From contig SKYZ01000285.1 in the NCBI GenBank assembly GCA_007127625.1, positions 1-17,961 of the forward strand: 17,961 bases of DNA. The letters are read 5' to 3'. The stretch comes from Aquisalimonas sp. (lineage in GTDB: Bacteria > Pseudomonadota > Gammaproteobacteria > Nitrococcales > Aquisalimonadaceae). The position numbers and the translations under genes were made by a program. Under the pieces are notes generated by a model. The model was not told where the DNA came from. It searched no databases and saw only the letters and a program-made list of their open reading frames with translations. Positions 7,830 through 13,993 of the stretch are shown here, piece after piece (position 1 is the first letter of the stretch; each line of letters starts with the position of its first letter).

Positions 7830-8861
7830 ATGCAGGGGCTGCATTTGATTGAAACCGCCTTCAGGAACCTGGACGGCGGCAAGCTGGACCCGGCGGCGCC
7901 GGATGCGCCGGAGAACCGGGCGTTTCTGGAGGCCTTGCTGGAGACCGACGCCCTCAAGGACAGCGGGCTGACGCTGGAGGATCTGGAGGCGTGGCTGGCC
8001 AGCCAGGGCGGCAAGGGGCTGCCGTTGGGCGGACACGATTTGCCCGTGGAGGGGCAGGGCGGCGAGGCTGCTGCTCTGGCCCGCAATGCCAAGGGCGAGA
8101 AAGTGGAGCCGGCGGTGGAGTTCAAGGGCGGCCTTGAAGGCGGCGGTCCGCCGCAGCCGGAGCACGACGAGGCGCTGTTGCAGGATTTGCTCGCCATGGG
8201 CGGCATGAATCCGCTGGCTGGTCAGGGCAGTGACGCGCTGAAGCAGCAGGACGATCTGGTGCAGACGGGGGCCAGGTCGCGGCATCTGCAGTTCCAGCAG
8301 CTCGGTAGCGAAGCGGCGCAGACGCGCTCGGAGACGGAGACGCCGGCCAGTGCCGATCGCAGTCGCGGTGCCCAGGCCCAGTTCCAGCAGACGTTGCAGA
8401 GCGCCATGCCGCAGTCCGGCGGTGTACCCACCTATACCGTGTCGCAACCCATGGATCAGTCCGGCTGGGGCCAGGCGCTGGGTGAGCGCCTGATGATGAT
8501 GGCCAAGCAGGACGTGCAGCACGCGCGCATTCAGATGAATCCGCGTGAGCTGGGGCCGCTGGACGTGCGCATCCAGATGGGCGAGGACAAGACCAGTATC
8601 GTGTTCCAGGCCCAGAACGCCGTGACCCGCGAGGCGCTGGAAGCCGAGCTGCCGCGGCTGCGGATGATGTTGAGCGACAACGGCATCGAGGATGCCGAGG
8701 TGAACGTCGACCAGCAGGAGACCATGACCCAGAACGATGAAGGGGACCGTCCGGAGGGCTATGCCCGGGGTGATACCGAGGATGGCGAGGGTGGTGATGA
8801 TGCCGCCGGTGCGGCGGATGCGGACATGAGGCCGCGCGGTCTGGTGGATCACTACGCGTAA
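7830..8861 (+). CDS. fliK: Flagellar hook-length control protein FliK
   Basis: FliK (343 aa) is exported while the hook grows, measures its length and makes FlhB switch from hook to filament substrates. The N-terminal two-thirds is poorly conserved, Gly/Gln/Ala-rich and probably extended, as expected for a molecular ruler. The C-terminal switch domain is recognisable around residues 215-310, with the hallmark QMNPRELGPLDVRI (235-248) and VTREALEAELPRLRMML further on. An acidic tail follows. It is at the short end for FliK. I chose the ATG at 7830 because GGGAG lies 6 bases before it; an in-frame ATG at 7809 would add seven residues. It sits behind its own sigma-54 promoter and is flanked on both sides by repeats. 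Confidence 0.9.
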   Translation: MQGLHLIETAFRNLDGGKLDPAAPDAPENRAFLEALLETDALKDSGLTLEDLEAWLASQGGKGLPLGGHDLPVEGQGGEAAALARNAKGEKVEPAVEFKGGLEGGGPPQPEHDEALLQDLLAMGGMNPLAGQGSDALKQQDDLVQTGARSRHLQFQQLGSEAAQTRSETETPASADRSRGAQAQFQQTLQSAMPQSGGVPTYTVSQPMDQSGWGQALGERLMMMAKQDVQHARIQMNPRELGPLDVRIQMGEDKTSIVFQAQNAVTREALEAELPRLRMMLSDNGIEDAEVNVDQQETMTQNDEGDRPEGYARGDTEDGEGGDDAAGAADADMRPRGLVDHYA

Positions 8862-8864
8862 GGC

Positions 8865-8902
8865 TGCAGGCGTGAGTTTTTCCCGGTTTTGCGACGCCTG
8901 CA
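8865..8902. other. Inverted repeat directly after fliK stop
   Basis: TGCAGGCGT (8865-8873) and ACGCCTGCA (8894-8902) form a perfect 9-bp stem around a 20-base T-rich loop, starting three bases after the stop codon. No T-run follows the stem, so a standard intrinsic terminator is not supported. It could be a binding site, an mRNA 3'-end stabiliser or chance. Confidence 0.4.
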
Positions 8903-8993
8903 CAGTTTCGGGGTCTTGTGCGGCGGGGTGCGGCCGATACCATGGACGCCAGACAATCGGTCGGGGACAGGCGGGCTTGGGAATGGGTTTTTA

Positions 8994-9018
8994 GGTGGAC
9001 CTGAAGGTCCACCCTACG
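8994..9018 (-). repeat. GTAG-type palindrome (family A, GTGGACC variant)
   Basis: Its 25 bases are identical to those at 7092-7116: the core GGTGGACCTGAAGGTCCACC followed by CTACG. With 9061-9085 it forms an inverted pair whose CTACG/CGTAG ends face inward, opposite to the other pairs in this window, separated by 42 bases. Confidence 0.85.
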
Positions 9019-9040
9019 CGGTTGCGGCGGCCTAAGCTGC

Positions 9041-9060
9041 CTGCCCGGCCCGCCGGGCAG
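9041..9060. repeat. Hairpin filling the spacer between two palindromes
   Basis: CTGCCCGG and CCGGGCAG form an 8-bp stem around CCCG. It abuts the palindrome at 9061 exactly, so palindrome, hairpin and palindrome are stacked as in composite bacterial interspersed elements. Confidence 0.65.
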
Positions 9061-9085
9061 CGTAGGGCGGATCTTCAGATCCGCC
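9061..9085 (+). repeat. GTAG-type palindrome (family A, GGATC variant)
   Basis: CGTAGG leads into the core GGCGGATCTTCAGATCCGCC. The C-to-T change in the left arm is matched by G-to-A in the right arm, so the stem stays perfect. Its 25 bases recur unchanged at 9127-9151. Confidence 0.88.
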
Positions 9086-9126
9086 GACCCAGACCCACGC
9101 GGTGGCGGTCGGATGCACGTAGCGGA

Positions 9127-9151
9127 CGTAGGGCGGATCTTCAGATCCGCC
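9127..9151 (+). repeat. GTAG-type palindrome (family A), direct tandem copy
   Basis: An exact 25-base repeat of 9061-9085 in the same orientation, 66 bases further on, leaving a 41-base spacer. The preceding bases GGATGCACGTAG resemble the GTGCATC palindrome family seen at 11368. Confidence 0.88.
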
Positions 9152-9221
9152 AGCACCCGCCTGCCTTCGGCCCCGGGCCATCACCGATACGGATGACATC
9201 GAATTGCAGAAAGGACAACGC

Positions 9222-9752
9222 ATGCACTTCACCGGCAAGACCTATCAGCGCGGCGTCAGCAAGCTGGTCGTGATTCTCTTGGTGCTGCTGATCGTGATCC
9301 TGCTTGCGGTGGGCACGGCGGCAGCGCTGTATCTCACTGGCGTCGTGTCCCCGCCCGGCGGCAACAGCGCCGAACAGCAGCAAGTGGCCGAGCAGGACGA
9401 GCCGGAGGAGCAACAACGTGCGCCTTCGGGACCGGCGCAGTACATGCGGCTGGACGACGCCATCACCGTGAACATTTCCCGCGAGGGCGGTCGGCGGGCC
9501 ATCCTGCAGGCGCGTATCGAGCTCATGGCACGGGATGAAGCGGTCTTCGAGGGGGTCGAGCGGCACATGCCGGTGATCCGCAATAATCTGATCATCCTGT
9601 TCGGCGATCAGCGCTACGAGGATATCTCGACCAGTGAGGGCAAGAATGCCTTGCGGGAGGATGCCCGGGAGGAGATCAACGACATTCTCCGCGAGGAAGG
9701 CGAGGAGCCGAATGTCGAAGCCGTCTTTTTCACGCAGTTGGTGACCCAGTAG
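9222..9752 (+). CDS. fliL: Flagellar basal body-associated protein FliL
   Basis: FliL (176 aa) is a single-pass inner-membrane protein that surrounds the stator units and supports motor torque. A short cytoplasmic N-terminus (1-13) is followed by one long hydrophobic helix (about 14-38), a Gln/Glu-rich linker (about 46-65) and the periplasmic domain with the conserved YMRLDDAITVNIS and ILQARIELMARDEAVFE stretches. I chose the ATG at 9222 because AAAGGA (9210-9215) lies 6 bases before it; a TTG at 9204 is also in frame. It leads a compact fliL-fliM-fliN group, with fliM starting 2 bases after its stop. No sigma-54 site could be recognised in the repeat-rich gap before it. Confidence 0.93.
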   Translation: MHFTGKTYQRGVSKLVVILLVLLIVILLAVGTAAALYLTGVVSPPGGNSAEQQQVAEQDEPEEQQRAPSGPAQYMRLDDAITVNISREGGRRAILQARIELMARDEAVFEGVERHMPVIRNNLIILFGDQRYEDISTSEGKNALREDAREEINDILREEGEEPNVEAVFFTQLVTQ

Positions 9753-9754
9753 CC

Positions 9755-10792
9755 ATGGCCCAGGAGGATATCCTCAGCCAGGACGAAATCGACGCGCTGC
9801 TCCACGGCGTGGACGACGGCGCCGTCGATGCCGGCGCGGATGAGGGGCCGGACGGCGAGCCGCGTGAGTTCGATTTCCAGCACCAGGAGCGCATCGTCCG
9901 CGGGCGCATGCCCACGCTGGAGATGATCAACGAGCGTTTCGCGCGGCTGTTCCGGATCGGGCTGTTCAACATGCTGCGTCGCACGCCGGAGGTCTCCGTC
10001 CAGGGCGTGGACATGATGAAGTTCGGCGAGTACGTCCACACCCTGTTCGTGCCCACCAGCCTGAACATCGTGCGCATGCATCCGTTGCGGGGCATGAGCC
10101 TGTGTGTGGTGGACCCGAAGCTGGTGTTCGTGGTGGTGGATAACTTCTTCGGCGGTGACGGGCGCTACTACACCAAGATCGAGGGTCGGGAGTTCACCAG
10201 CACCGAGTGGCGGGTGATCCGCATGGTGCTGGACCAGGCGTTCACGGACATGCAGGAAGCCTGGGCGCCGGTGCTGCCGGTGGAATTCGAGTACATGAAT
10301 TCCGAGGTGAATCCGCAGTTCGCCAACATTGTCAGCCCCTCGGAAGTGGTGGTGGTGTGCCGCTTCAACGTGGAGCTGGACGGCGGTGCCGGCGAATTCC
10401 ATCTGACCATTCCCTACACCAACATCGAGCCCATCCGTGACCAGCTCAATGCGGGTGTGCAGAGTGACCGCAACGAGGTGGACGAGCGCTGGACCCGCTC
10501 GCTGCGGGAAGAGATGAAAAGCGCAGAGGTGGAGCTCAGCTCCAAGCTCACGGAGGTGCAGATCAGCCTCCGGGATCTGCGCAAGATGAAGCCCGGAGAC
10601 GTGATTCCCTGCGAGATCCCGGATGAAGTCGTGGTGGAGGCGGAGGGCATTCCCGTGCTGCGTGGCAGCTACGGCGTGTCCAATGGCTACATGGCCATCA
10701 AGGTCCTGGAGCAGATCCGTTCCCAGGAGGCCGAAGTGCCGCTGCCGCTAAGGAGAGGAAACGATGAGCGACGAGAACGAAACGAAGAGTGA
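9755..10792 (+). CDS. fliM: Flagellar motor switch protein FliM
   Basis: FliM (345 aa) forms the middle of the C-ring and receives the chemotaxis signal. The N-terminal peptide DILSQDEIDALL (5-16) is the CheY-P binding site. The middle domain includes LFNMLRRTPEVSVQGV and the loop GGDGRYY (133-139), and the C-terminal SpoA-like domain runs to about residue 325. The last 20 residues are highly charged (RRGNDERRERNEE) and are encoded where the gene overlaps the start of fliN by 29 bases, longer than the usual few-base overlap. Presence of the CheY peptide implies that the cell has chemotaxis genes elsewhere. Confidence 0.97.
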   Translation: MAQEDILSQDEIDALLHGVDDGAVDAGADEGPDGEPREFDFQHQERIVRGRMPTLEMINERFARLFRIGLFNMLRRTPEVSVQGVDMMKFGEYVHTLFVPTSLNIVRMHPLRGMSLCVVDPKLVFVVVDNFFGGDGRYYTKIEGREFTSTEWRVIRMVLDQAFTDMQEAWAPVLPVEFEYMNSEVNPQFANIVSPSEVVVVCRFNVELDGGAGEFHLTIPYTNIEPIRDQLNAGVQSDRNEVDERWTRSLREEMKSAEVELSSKLTEVQISLRDLRKMKPGDVIPCEIPDEVVVEAEGIPVLRGSYGVSNGYMAIKVLEQIRSQEAEVPLPLRRGNDERRERNEE

Positions 10793-11222
10793 CGAGGACG
10801 CGGCCGCTGCCGACTGGGAAGCGGCGCTGCAGGAGCAGGAGGCCGCAGGGGAGGACGGCGGTCAGGACACCGCGGCCGATGACGCCGGCTCCGGCGGCGA
10901 CGGCATTCAGCGCGCGGCCATGGCAGCGTTGCAGGATGAGGGTGGTGCCGAGGGGGACGAAAACGTCAATCTGGACGTGATCCTGGACATTCCCGTGACC
11001 CTGGCCATGGAGATCGGCCGCACCAAGATCAGCATCCGCCATCTGCTGCAGCTCAACCAGGGCTCTGTGGTGGAGCTGGACCGTCTGGCCGGCGAGCCGC
11101 TGGACGTGCTGGTCAACGGCACGCTCATCGCCCACGGCGAGGTGGTGGTGGTGAACGAGCGCTTCGGCATCCGCCTCACCGACGTCATCAGCCCGCAGGA
11201 GCGGGTGAAAAAGTTGAAGTAG
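10764..11222 (+). CDS. fliN: Flagellar motor switch protein FliN
   Basis: FliN (152 aa) builds the lower C-ring and docks FliH-FliI export complexes. The first 65 residues are acidic and Ala/Gly-rich with little conservation. The SpoA domain follows (about 68-150) with LDVILDIPVTLAMEIGRT, GSVVELDRLAGEPLDVLVNG and the closing GIRLTDVISPQERVKKL, all typical. GGAG-type sequence inside the end of fliM provides the ribosome site. After the stop comes a repeat-rich gap of about 150 bases before fliO, so the fliN-fliO junction is looser than usual. Confidence 0.96.
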   Translation: MSDENETKSDEDAAAADWEAALQEQEAAGEDGGQDTAADDAGSGGDGIQRAAMAALQDEGGAEGDENVNLDVILDIPVTLAMEIGRTKISIRHLLQLNQGSVVELDRLAGEPLDVLVNGTLIAHGEVVVVNERFGIRLTDVISPQERVKKLK

Positions 11223-11228
11223 GCCGGA

Positions 11229-11240
11229 CGTAGGGCGGGA
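11229..11240 (+). repeat. Fragment of a family A palindrome
   Basis: CGTAGGGCGGGA matches the first half of the family A repeat, but the right arm is missing. It lies 10 bases before the full copy at 11251 and 6 bases after the fliN stop. It is probably a remnant of an older copy. Confidence 0.55.
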
Positions 11241-11250
11241 CCGTAGCAGC

Positions 11251-11343
11251 CGTAGGGCGGACCTTCAGGTCCGCCGTCAAACGACATGCAAGCCAATGCG
11301 GCTTATCAAAGCCGGCATGGCGGACCTGAAGGTCCGCCCTACG
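11251..11343. mobile_element. 93-bp double-palindrome unit, copy 1
   Basis: Two 25-base family A palindromes (11251-11275 direct, 11319-11343 inverted) flank a 43-base spacer. The reverse complement of the whole unit matches 13795-13887 at 84 of 93 positions with no gap, and 34 of 43 in the spacer. The unit is therefore a non-coding repeat that moves or duplicates as a whole, like a paired REP element or a miniature inverted-repeat element. No transposase is in the window, so any mobiliser must be elsewhere in the genome. Confidence 0.85.
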
Positions 11344-11367
11344 TGAAGGCTCACCGCCGCGCGTGGC

Positions 11368-11390
11368 CGTAGGGTGCATCTTGATGCACG
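11368..11390 (+). repeat. GTAG-type palindrome (family B, GTGCATC stem)
   Basis: CGTAGG is followed by GTGCATCTTGATGCAC, a stem of 6-7 bp around a tiny loop. It keeps the GTAGG head of family A with a different stem. The first possible fliO start codon (GTG at 11374) lies inside it. Confidence 0.75.
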
Positions 11391-11928
11391 GAGACAAGAC
11401 CGGAACTCTGTACACACTCGAACACGGACAATCACCATCCGACACCTGACCCGCCAATTCCGCCTCCTCAAGCGCCTGATTCCGGGCGCCGTGGTCCTGT
11501 GCGCCAATTTTCTGGCGTCGGCGACCCTGCTGGCGGACGAGGCCGGTGAATCGGCGGGGCCCGGTGTCGATACGGCGGCGCTGGTGCGGGTGGTGATCGG
11601 TCTGCTTGTGGTCTTGGTGCTGATCGTGGCCCTGGGCTGGGTCATGCGCCGGGTGGGCCGGTACTCCAGCCCGGCTTCCGGGCAACTGCGCGTGATCGGC
11701 GGTGTTTCCGTCGGCACGCGCGAGCGCGTCGTCCTCCTGCAGGTGGGCGAACAACAGCTTCTCGTCGGGGTTGCGCCCGGACGGGTACAAACCTTGCACG
11801 TACTGGATGAACCCCTGGATGGGGCGTCCGGTCACCGCGGCCGCGAAGGCGGCACCGCGGAGCAGGGACACCCGTTTGCGCAACGTCTGCGTCAGATGAT
11901 GCAGCCCGACGAGAAGCGACAGCAATGA
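11374..11928 (+). CDS. fliO: Flagellar biosynthesis protein FliO (start uncertain)
   Basis: FliO (up to 184 aa) is a small membrane protein that helps assemble the FliP ring of the export gate. Features visible are a signal-like segment (Arg/Lys-rich, then [19 protein letters not shown]), a conserved membrane helix ([24 protein letters not shown]), and the cytoplasmic part with [29 protein letters not shown], a FliO hallmark. The start is unresolved: the only ATG/GTG/TTG in frame before the signal-like segment is the GTG at 11374, inside a palindrome and without a spaced ribosome site. The next GTG (11491) would cut into the hydrophobic segment. The stop overlaps the fliP start (ATGA), so these are translated together. 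Confidence 0.82.
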   Translation: MHLDARRQDRNSVHTRTRTITIRHLTRQFRLLKRLIPGAVVLCANFLASATLLADEAGESAGPGVDTAALVRVVIGLLVVLVLIVALGWVMRRVGRYSSPASGQLRVIGGVSVGTRERVVLLQVGEQQLLVGVAPGRVQTLHVLDEPLDGASGHRGREGGTAEQGHPFAQRLRQMMQPDEKRQQ

Positions 11929-12662
11929 ACCGGAGCGTACTCCTCCTTCTCTTCCTACTGCTGTTTCCTGCACTGACCCACGCCCAGATCGGCGGCGTGG
12001 AGGCCATCACCGTTCAGGACGGCGAGGACGGCCAGACCTACAGCGTCACGCTGCAGGTGCTGCTGTTGATGACGCTGCTGACGCTGCTGCCGGCAGCGGT
12101 GCTAATGATGACGGCGTTCACCCGCATCGTGATCGTGCTGGGCATTCTGCGGCAGGCCATCGGTACGGCGCAGACGCCGTCCAATCAGGTGATCATCGGC
12201 CTGGCGTTCTTTCTCACCCTGTTCGTGATGACCCCGGTGCTGGAGGACGTCTACTCCAACGCCGTGGATCCCTATCTGTCCGAGGAGATGGCGGCCGACG
12301 AGGCGCTGGAGGCGGCTCAGCAGCCCTTCCGGGAGTTCATGGCGAGCCAGACCCGGGACGAGGATCTGGCGCTGTTCCTGCGCATCTCCGACAACCAGGG
12401 TGTGGAGTCCATCGAGGACGTGCCTTTCACCGTCCTGGTGCCGGCGTTCATGACCAGTGAGCTGAAGACCGCCTTCCAGATCGGGTTCATCCTCTATCTG
12501 CCGTTCCTGGTGGTGGATCTGGTGGTCTCCAGCACCCTCATGTCCATGGGCATGCTCATGCTCTCGCCCATGATCATCTCGCTGCCGTTCAAGATCATGC
12601 TCTTCGTCCTGGTGGACGGGTGGTCCCTGGTCATGGGCACATTGGCGGCTAGTTTCTTTTAG
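11925..12662 (+). CDS. fliP: Flagellar export gate protein FliP
   Basis: FliP (245 aa) forms, with FliQ and FliR, the helical core channel of the export gate. A cleavable-type signal peptide occupies residues 1-20 (cut after LTHA), followed by a membrane helix at about 43-66 and then [27 protein letters not shown] (about 76-102), which is highly conserved. A periplasmic domain with [10 protein letters not shown] leads to two C-terminal membrane helices. Length is standard. It overlaps fliO by four bases, and fliQ follows after an 18-base gap. Confidence 0.97.
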   Translation: MNRSVLLLLFLLLFPALTHAQIGGVEAITVQDGEDGQTYSVTLQVLLLMTLLTLLPAAVLMMTAFTRIVIVLGILRQAIGTAQTPSNQVIIGLAFFLTLFVMTPVLEDVYSNAVDPYLSEEMAADEALEAAQQPFREFMASQTRDEDLALFLRISDNQGVESIEDVPFTVLVPAFMTSELKTAFQIGFILYLPFLVVDLVVSSTLMSMGMLMLSPMIISLPFKIMLFVLVDGWSLVMGTLAASFF

Positions 12663-12680
12663 ATATTCAGGAGCCTGGAA

Positions 12681-12950
12681 ATGAGTCCTGACTTTGCGAT
12701 TGAACTCGGGATGGAGGCCCTCTGGGTGGCGGTGCTGCTGGCCGGCCCGATCCTGCTGGTGGCGCTGATCACCGGTCTGATCATCGGCATGTTCCAGGCG
12801 GCCACGCAGATCAACGAGCAGACGCTGAGCTTCGTGCCCAAGCTGGGCACTCTGGTCATCACGCTGTTCATTGCGTCGCCGTGGATGCTCAGCGTGCTGC
12901 TGGATTTCACCCGTTCACTGTTCATGAACGTACCTTCCTGGGTGGGCTGA
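12681..12950 (+). CDS. fliQ: Flagellar export gate protein FliQ
   Basis: FliQ (89 aa) contributes four copies to the export-gate channel. The sequence shows the family pattern: two membrane helices (about 16-38 and 54-75) joined by FQAATQINEQTLSFVPK, which is nearly invariant. AGGAG at 12669-12673 stands 7 bases before the ATG. It lies between fliP and fliR with only short gaps. Confidence 0.97.
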   Translation: MSPDFAIELGMEALWVAVLLAGPILLVALITGLIIGMFQAATQINEQTLSFVPKLGTLVITLFIASPWMLSVLLDFTRSLFMNVPSWVG

Positions 12951-12960
12951 GGGAGCGGGG

Positions 12961-13740
12961 ATGACCGTCACCACCGCCGAGATCATGACCTGGCTCGGCG
13001 CCTTCTTCTGGCCGTTCATGCGCATCGGCGCCATGATGCTGGTGGCGCCGGTGCTCGGCGATCAGCAGGTGTCCGTGCGTCTGCGGTTGCTGCTTGCCGT
13101 GGCGCTCACGGTAGGTGTCATGCCGGTGGTGGGGCTGGCACCGGCGGTGGAGCCGCTGTCCGCGGAAGGGCTGTTGATCAGCATGCAGCAGGTGGTCATC
13201 GGCATGGCCATGGGGTTGCTGATGGCCCTGGCGCTGCAGACCGCGAGTCTGGCGGGGGAGAGTGTGGCCCTGTCCATGGGGCTCGGCTTCGCCAACATGG
13301 TGGATCCGGTCACCGGGCAGTCCACGCCGGTGGTCTCGCAGTTCCTGCTGGTGATTGCCACGCTGATTTTCCTCACCGTCGGCGGGCATCTCATGCTCAT
13401 CGAACTTCTGGCGGAGAGTTTCATCATGCTGCCGGTGGGCACCGAGGGGTTGATGGAGCAGCAGTTCCGCACCGTGGCGGGGTGGGGGGCGCAGATGTAT
13501 GCCGGTGCGGTGCTCATCGCCCTGCCGGCGGTGGTGCTGCTGTTGCTGGTGTACCTGTCCCTGGGCGTGATGACCCGCGCCGCGCCGCAGATGAACATCT
13601 TCTCCGTCGGGTTCCCGGTGACCATGCTGGTGGGCTTCCTGGCGCTGATGACCCTGGTGGTGCCGTCGTTGCCGGGGCGGTTGTCGGGCATCTGGAGTGA
13701 CGCCTTCAACACCATCGGGCAGATTCTCGGTGGCGGTTGA
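12961..13740 (+). CDS. fliR: Flagellar export gate protein FliR
   Basis: FliR (259 aa) is the single-copy component that caps the FliP-FliQ channel. The protein is strongly hydrophobic, with about six membrane segments. The GLGFANMVDPVTGQSTPVVSQFL stretch and the closing IWSDAFNTIGQIL are characteristic. GGGAG at 12951-12955 precedes the ATG by 5 bases. In many gammaproteobacteria flhB follows directly; here a 253-base repeat-containing gap with its own promoter intervenes. Confidence 0.96.
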   Translation: MTVTTAEIMTWLGAFFWPFMRIGAMMLVAPVLGDQQVSVRLRLLLAVALTVGVMPVVGLAPAVEPLSAEGLLISMQQVVIGMAMGLLMALALQTASLAGESVALSMGLGFANMVDPVTGQSTPVVSQFLLVIATLIFLTVGGHLMLIELLAESFIMLPVGTEGLMEQQFRTVAGWGAQMYAGAVLIALPAVVLLLLVYLSLGVMTRAAPQMNIFSVGFPVTMLVGFLALMTLVVPSLPGRLSGIWSDAFNTIGQILGGG

Positions 13741-13794
13741 GATTCTCGCCGCTCTGTGGGAGATGGAGTAAAGCGGCTTGCGATGGATGGAGGG

Positions 13795-13887
13795 CGTAGG
13801 GCGGACCTTCAGGTCCGCCGATGGGGCTTTGATCAGCCGCCTTGGTTTGCATGTCGATTGACGGCGGACCTGAAGGTCCGCCCTACG
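13795..13887. mobile_element. 93-bp double-palindrome unit, copy 2 (reverse orientation)
   Basis: Palindromes at 13795-13819 (direct) and 13863-13887 (inverted) flank a 43-base spacer. The unit aligns without gaps to the reverse complement of 11251-11343. The palindromes are identical in the two copies; spacer differences cluster in the first five bases. This copy lies 54 bases after the fliR stop. Half of a third copy is at 100-134. Confidence 0.85.
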
Positions 13888-13895
13888 CCGGAGAA

Positions 13896-13913
13896 GGTGC
13901 ATCAAGATGCACC
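13896..13913 (-). repeat. Palindrome with GTGCATC stem (family B)
   Basis: GGTGCATCAAGATGCACC pairs over 7 bp around CAAG. It matches the stem of 11368-11390 in opposite orientation, but the GTAGG head is changed to CTAGCG on the minus strand. It lies 8 bases after the 93-bp unit. Confidence 0.7.
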
Positions 13914-13937
13914 GCTAGACCCCGATAACCGCCTGCC

Positions 13938-13953
13938 TGGCCCGCACCTTGCA
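13938..13953 (+). promoter_or_regulatory. Sigma-54 promoter for flhB-flhA-flhF
   Basis: The sequence is TGGCCCG-CACC-TTGCA. It differs from the -24/-12 consensus TGGCACG-N4-TTGCA at one position, and its spacing is exact. The predicted transcription start is near 13964, 30 bases before the flhB GTG. It would let flhB, flhA and flhF be transcribed apart from fliL-fliR. Confidence 0.85.
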
Positions 13954-13993
13954 CTCCCCTGTCTGAGCGCCAAACCACCGTCGGAGAGCCGTC

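Larger units (their letters stand above)
8862..9221. other. 360-base non-coding gap between fliK and fliL, repeat-rich
   Basis: I see no gene here. From left to right the gap holds the 9-bp inverted repeat (8865-8902), about 90 bases with no recognisable feature, three family A palindromes (8994-9018 reversed, 9061-9085 and 9127-9151 direct) and an extra hairpin (9041-9060). About 70 bases then lead to fliL. No correctly spaced sigma-54 site was found; the nearest candidate (9193-9208) lacks the -24 GG. Confidence 0.85.

Noticed and set aside
8994..9151. CRISPR-like array (25-base repeats with about 42-base spacers)
   Set aside because: The repeats occur in both orientations, are scattered over many gaps, have a self-palindromic GTAG-hairpin form, and no cas gene is nearby.
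9193..9208. Possible sigma-54 promoter before fliL ending in TTGCA
   Set aside because: The -12 element fits but the -24 GG is missing (TG), and the rest of the -24 block does not match.
11364..11379. Possible sigma-54 promoter before fliO (TGGCCGT...TGCAT)
   Set aside because: GG and GC are one base too close. A similar near-miss is at 9103-9118, and a -24-like GGCACG at 7064-7069 lacks the -12 GC.
13741..13770. Intrinsic terminator after fliR
   Set aside because: Only a 4-bp stem can be drawn around the stop region and there is no T-run.
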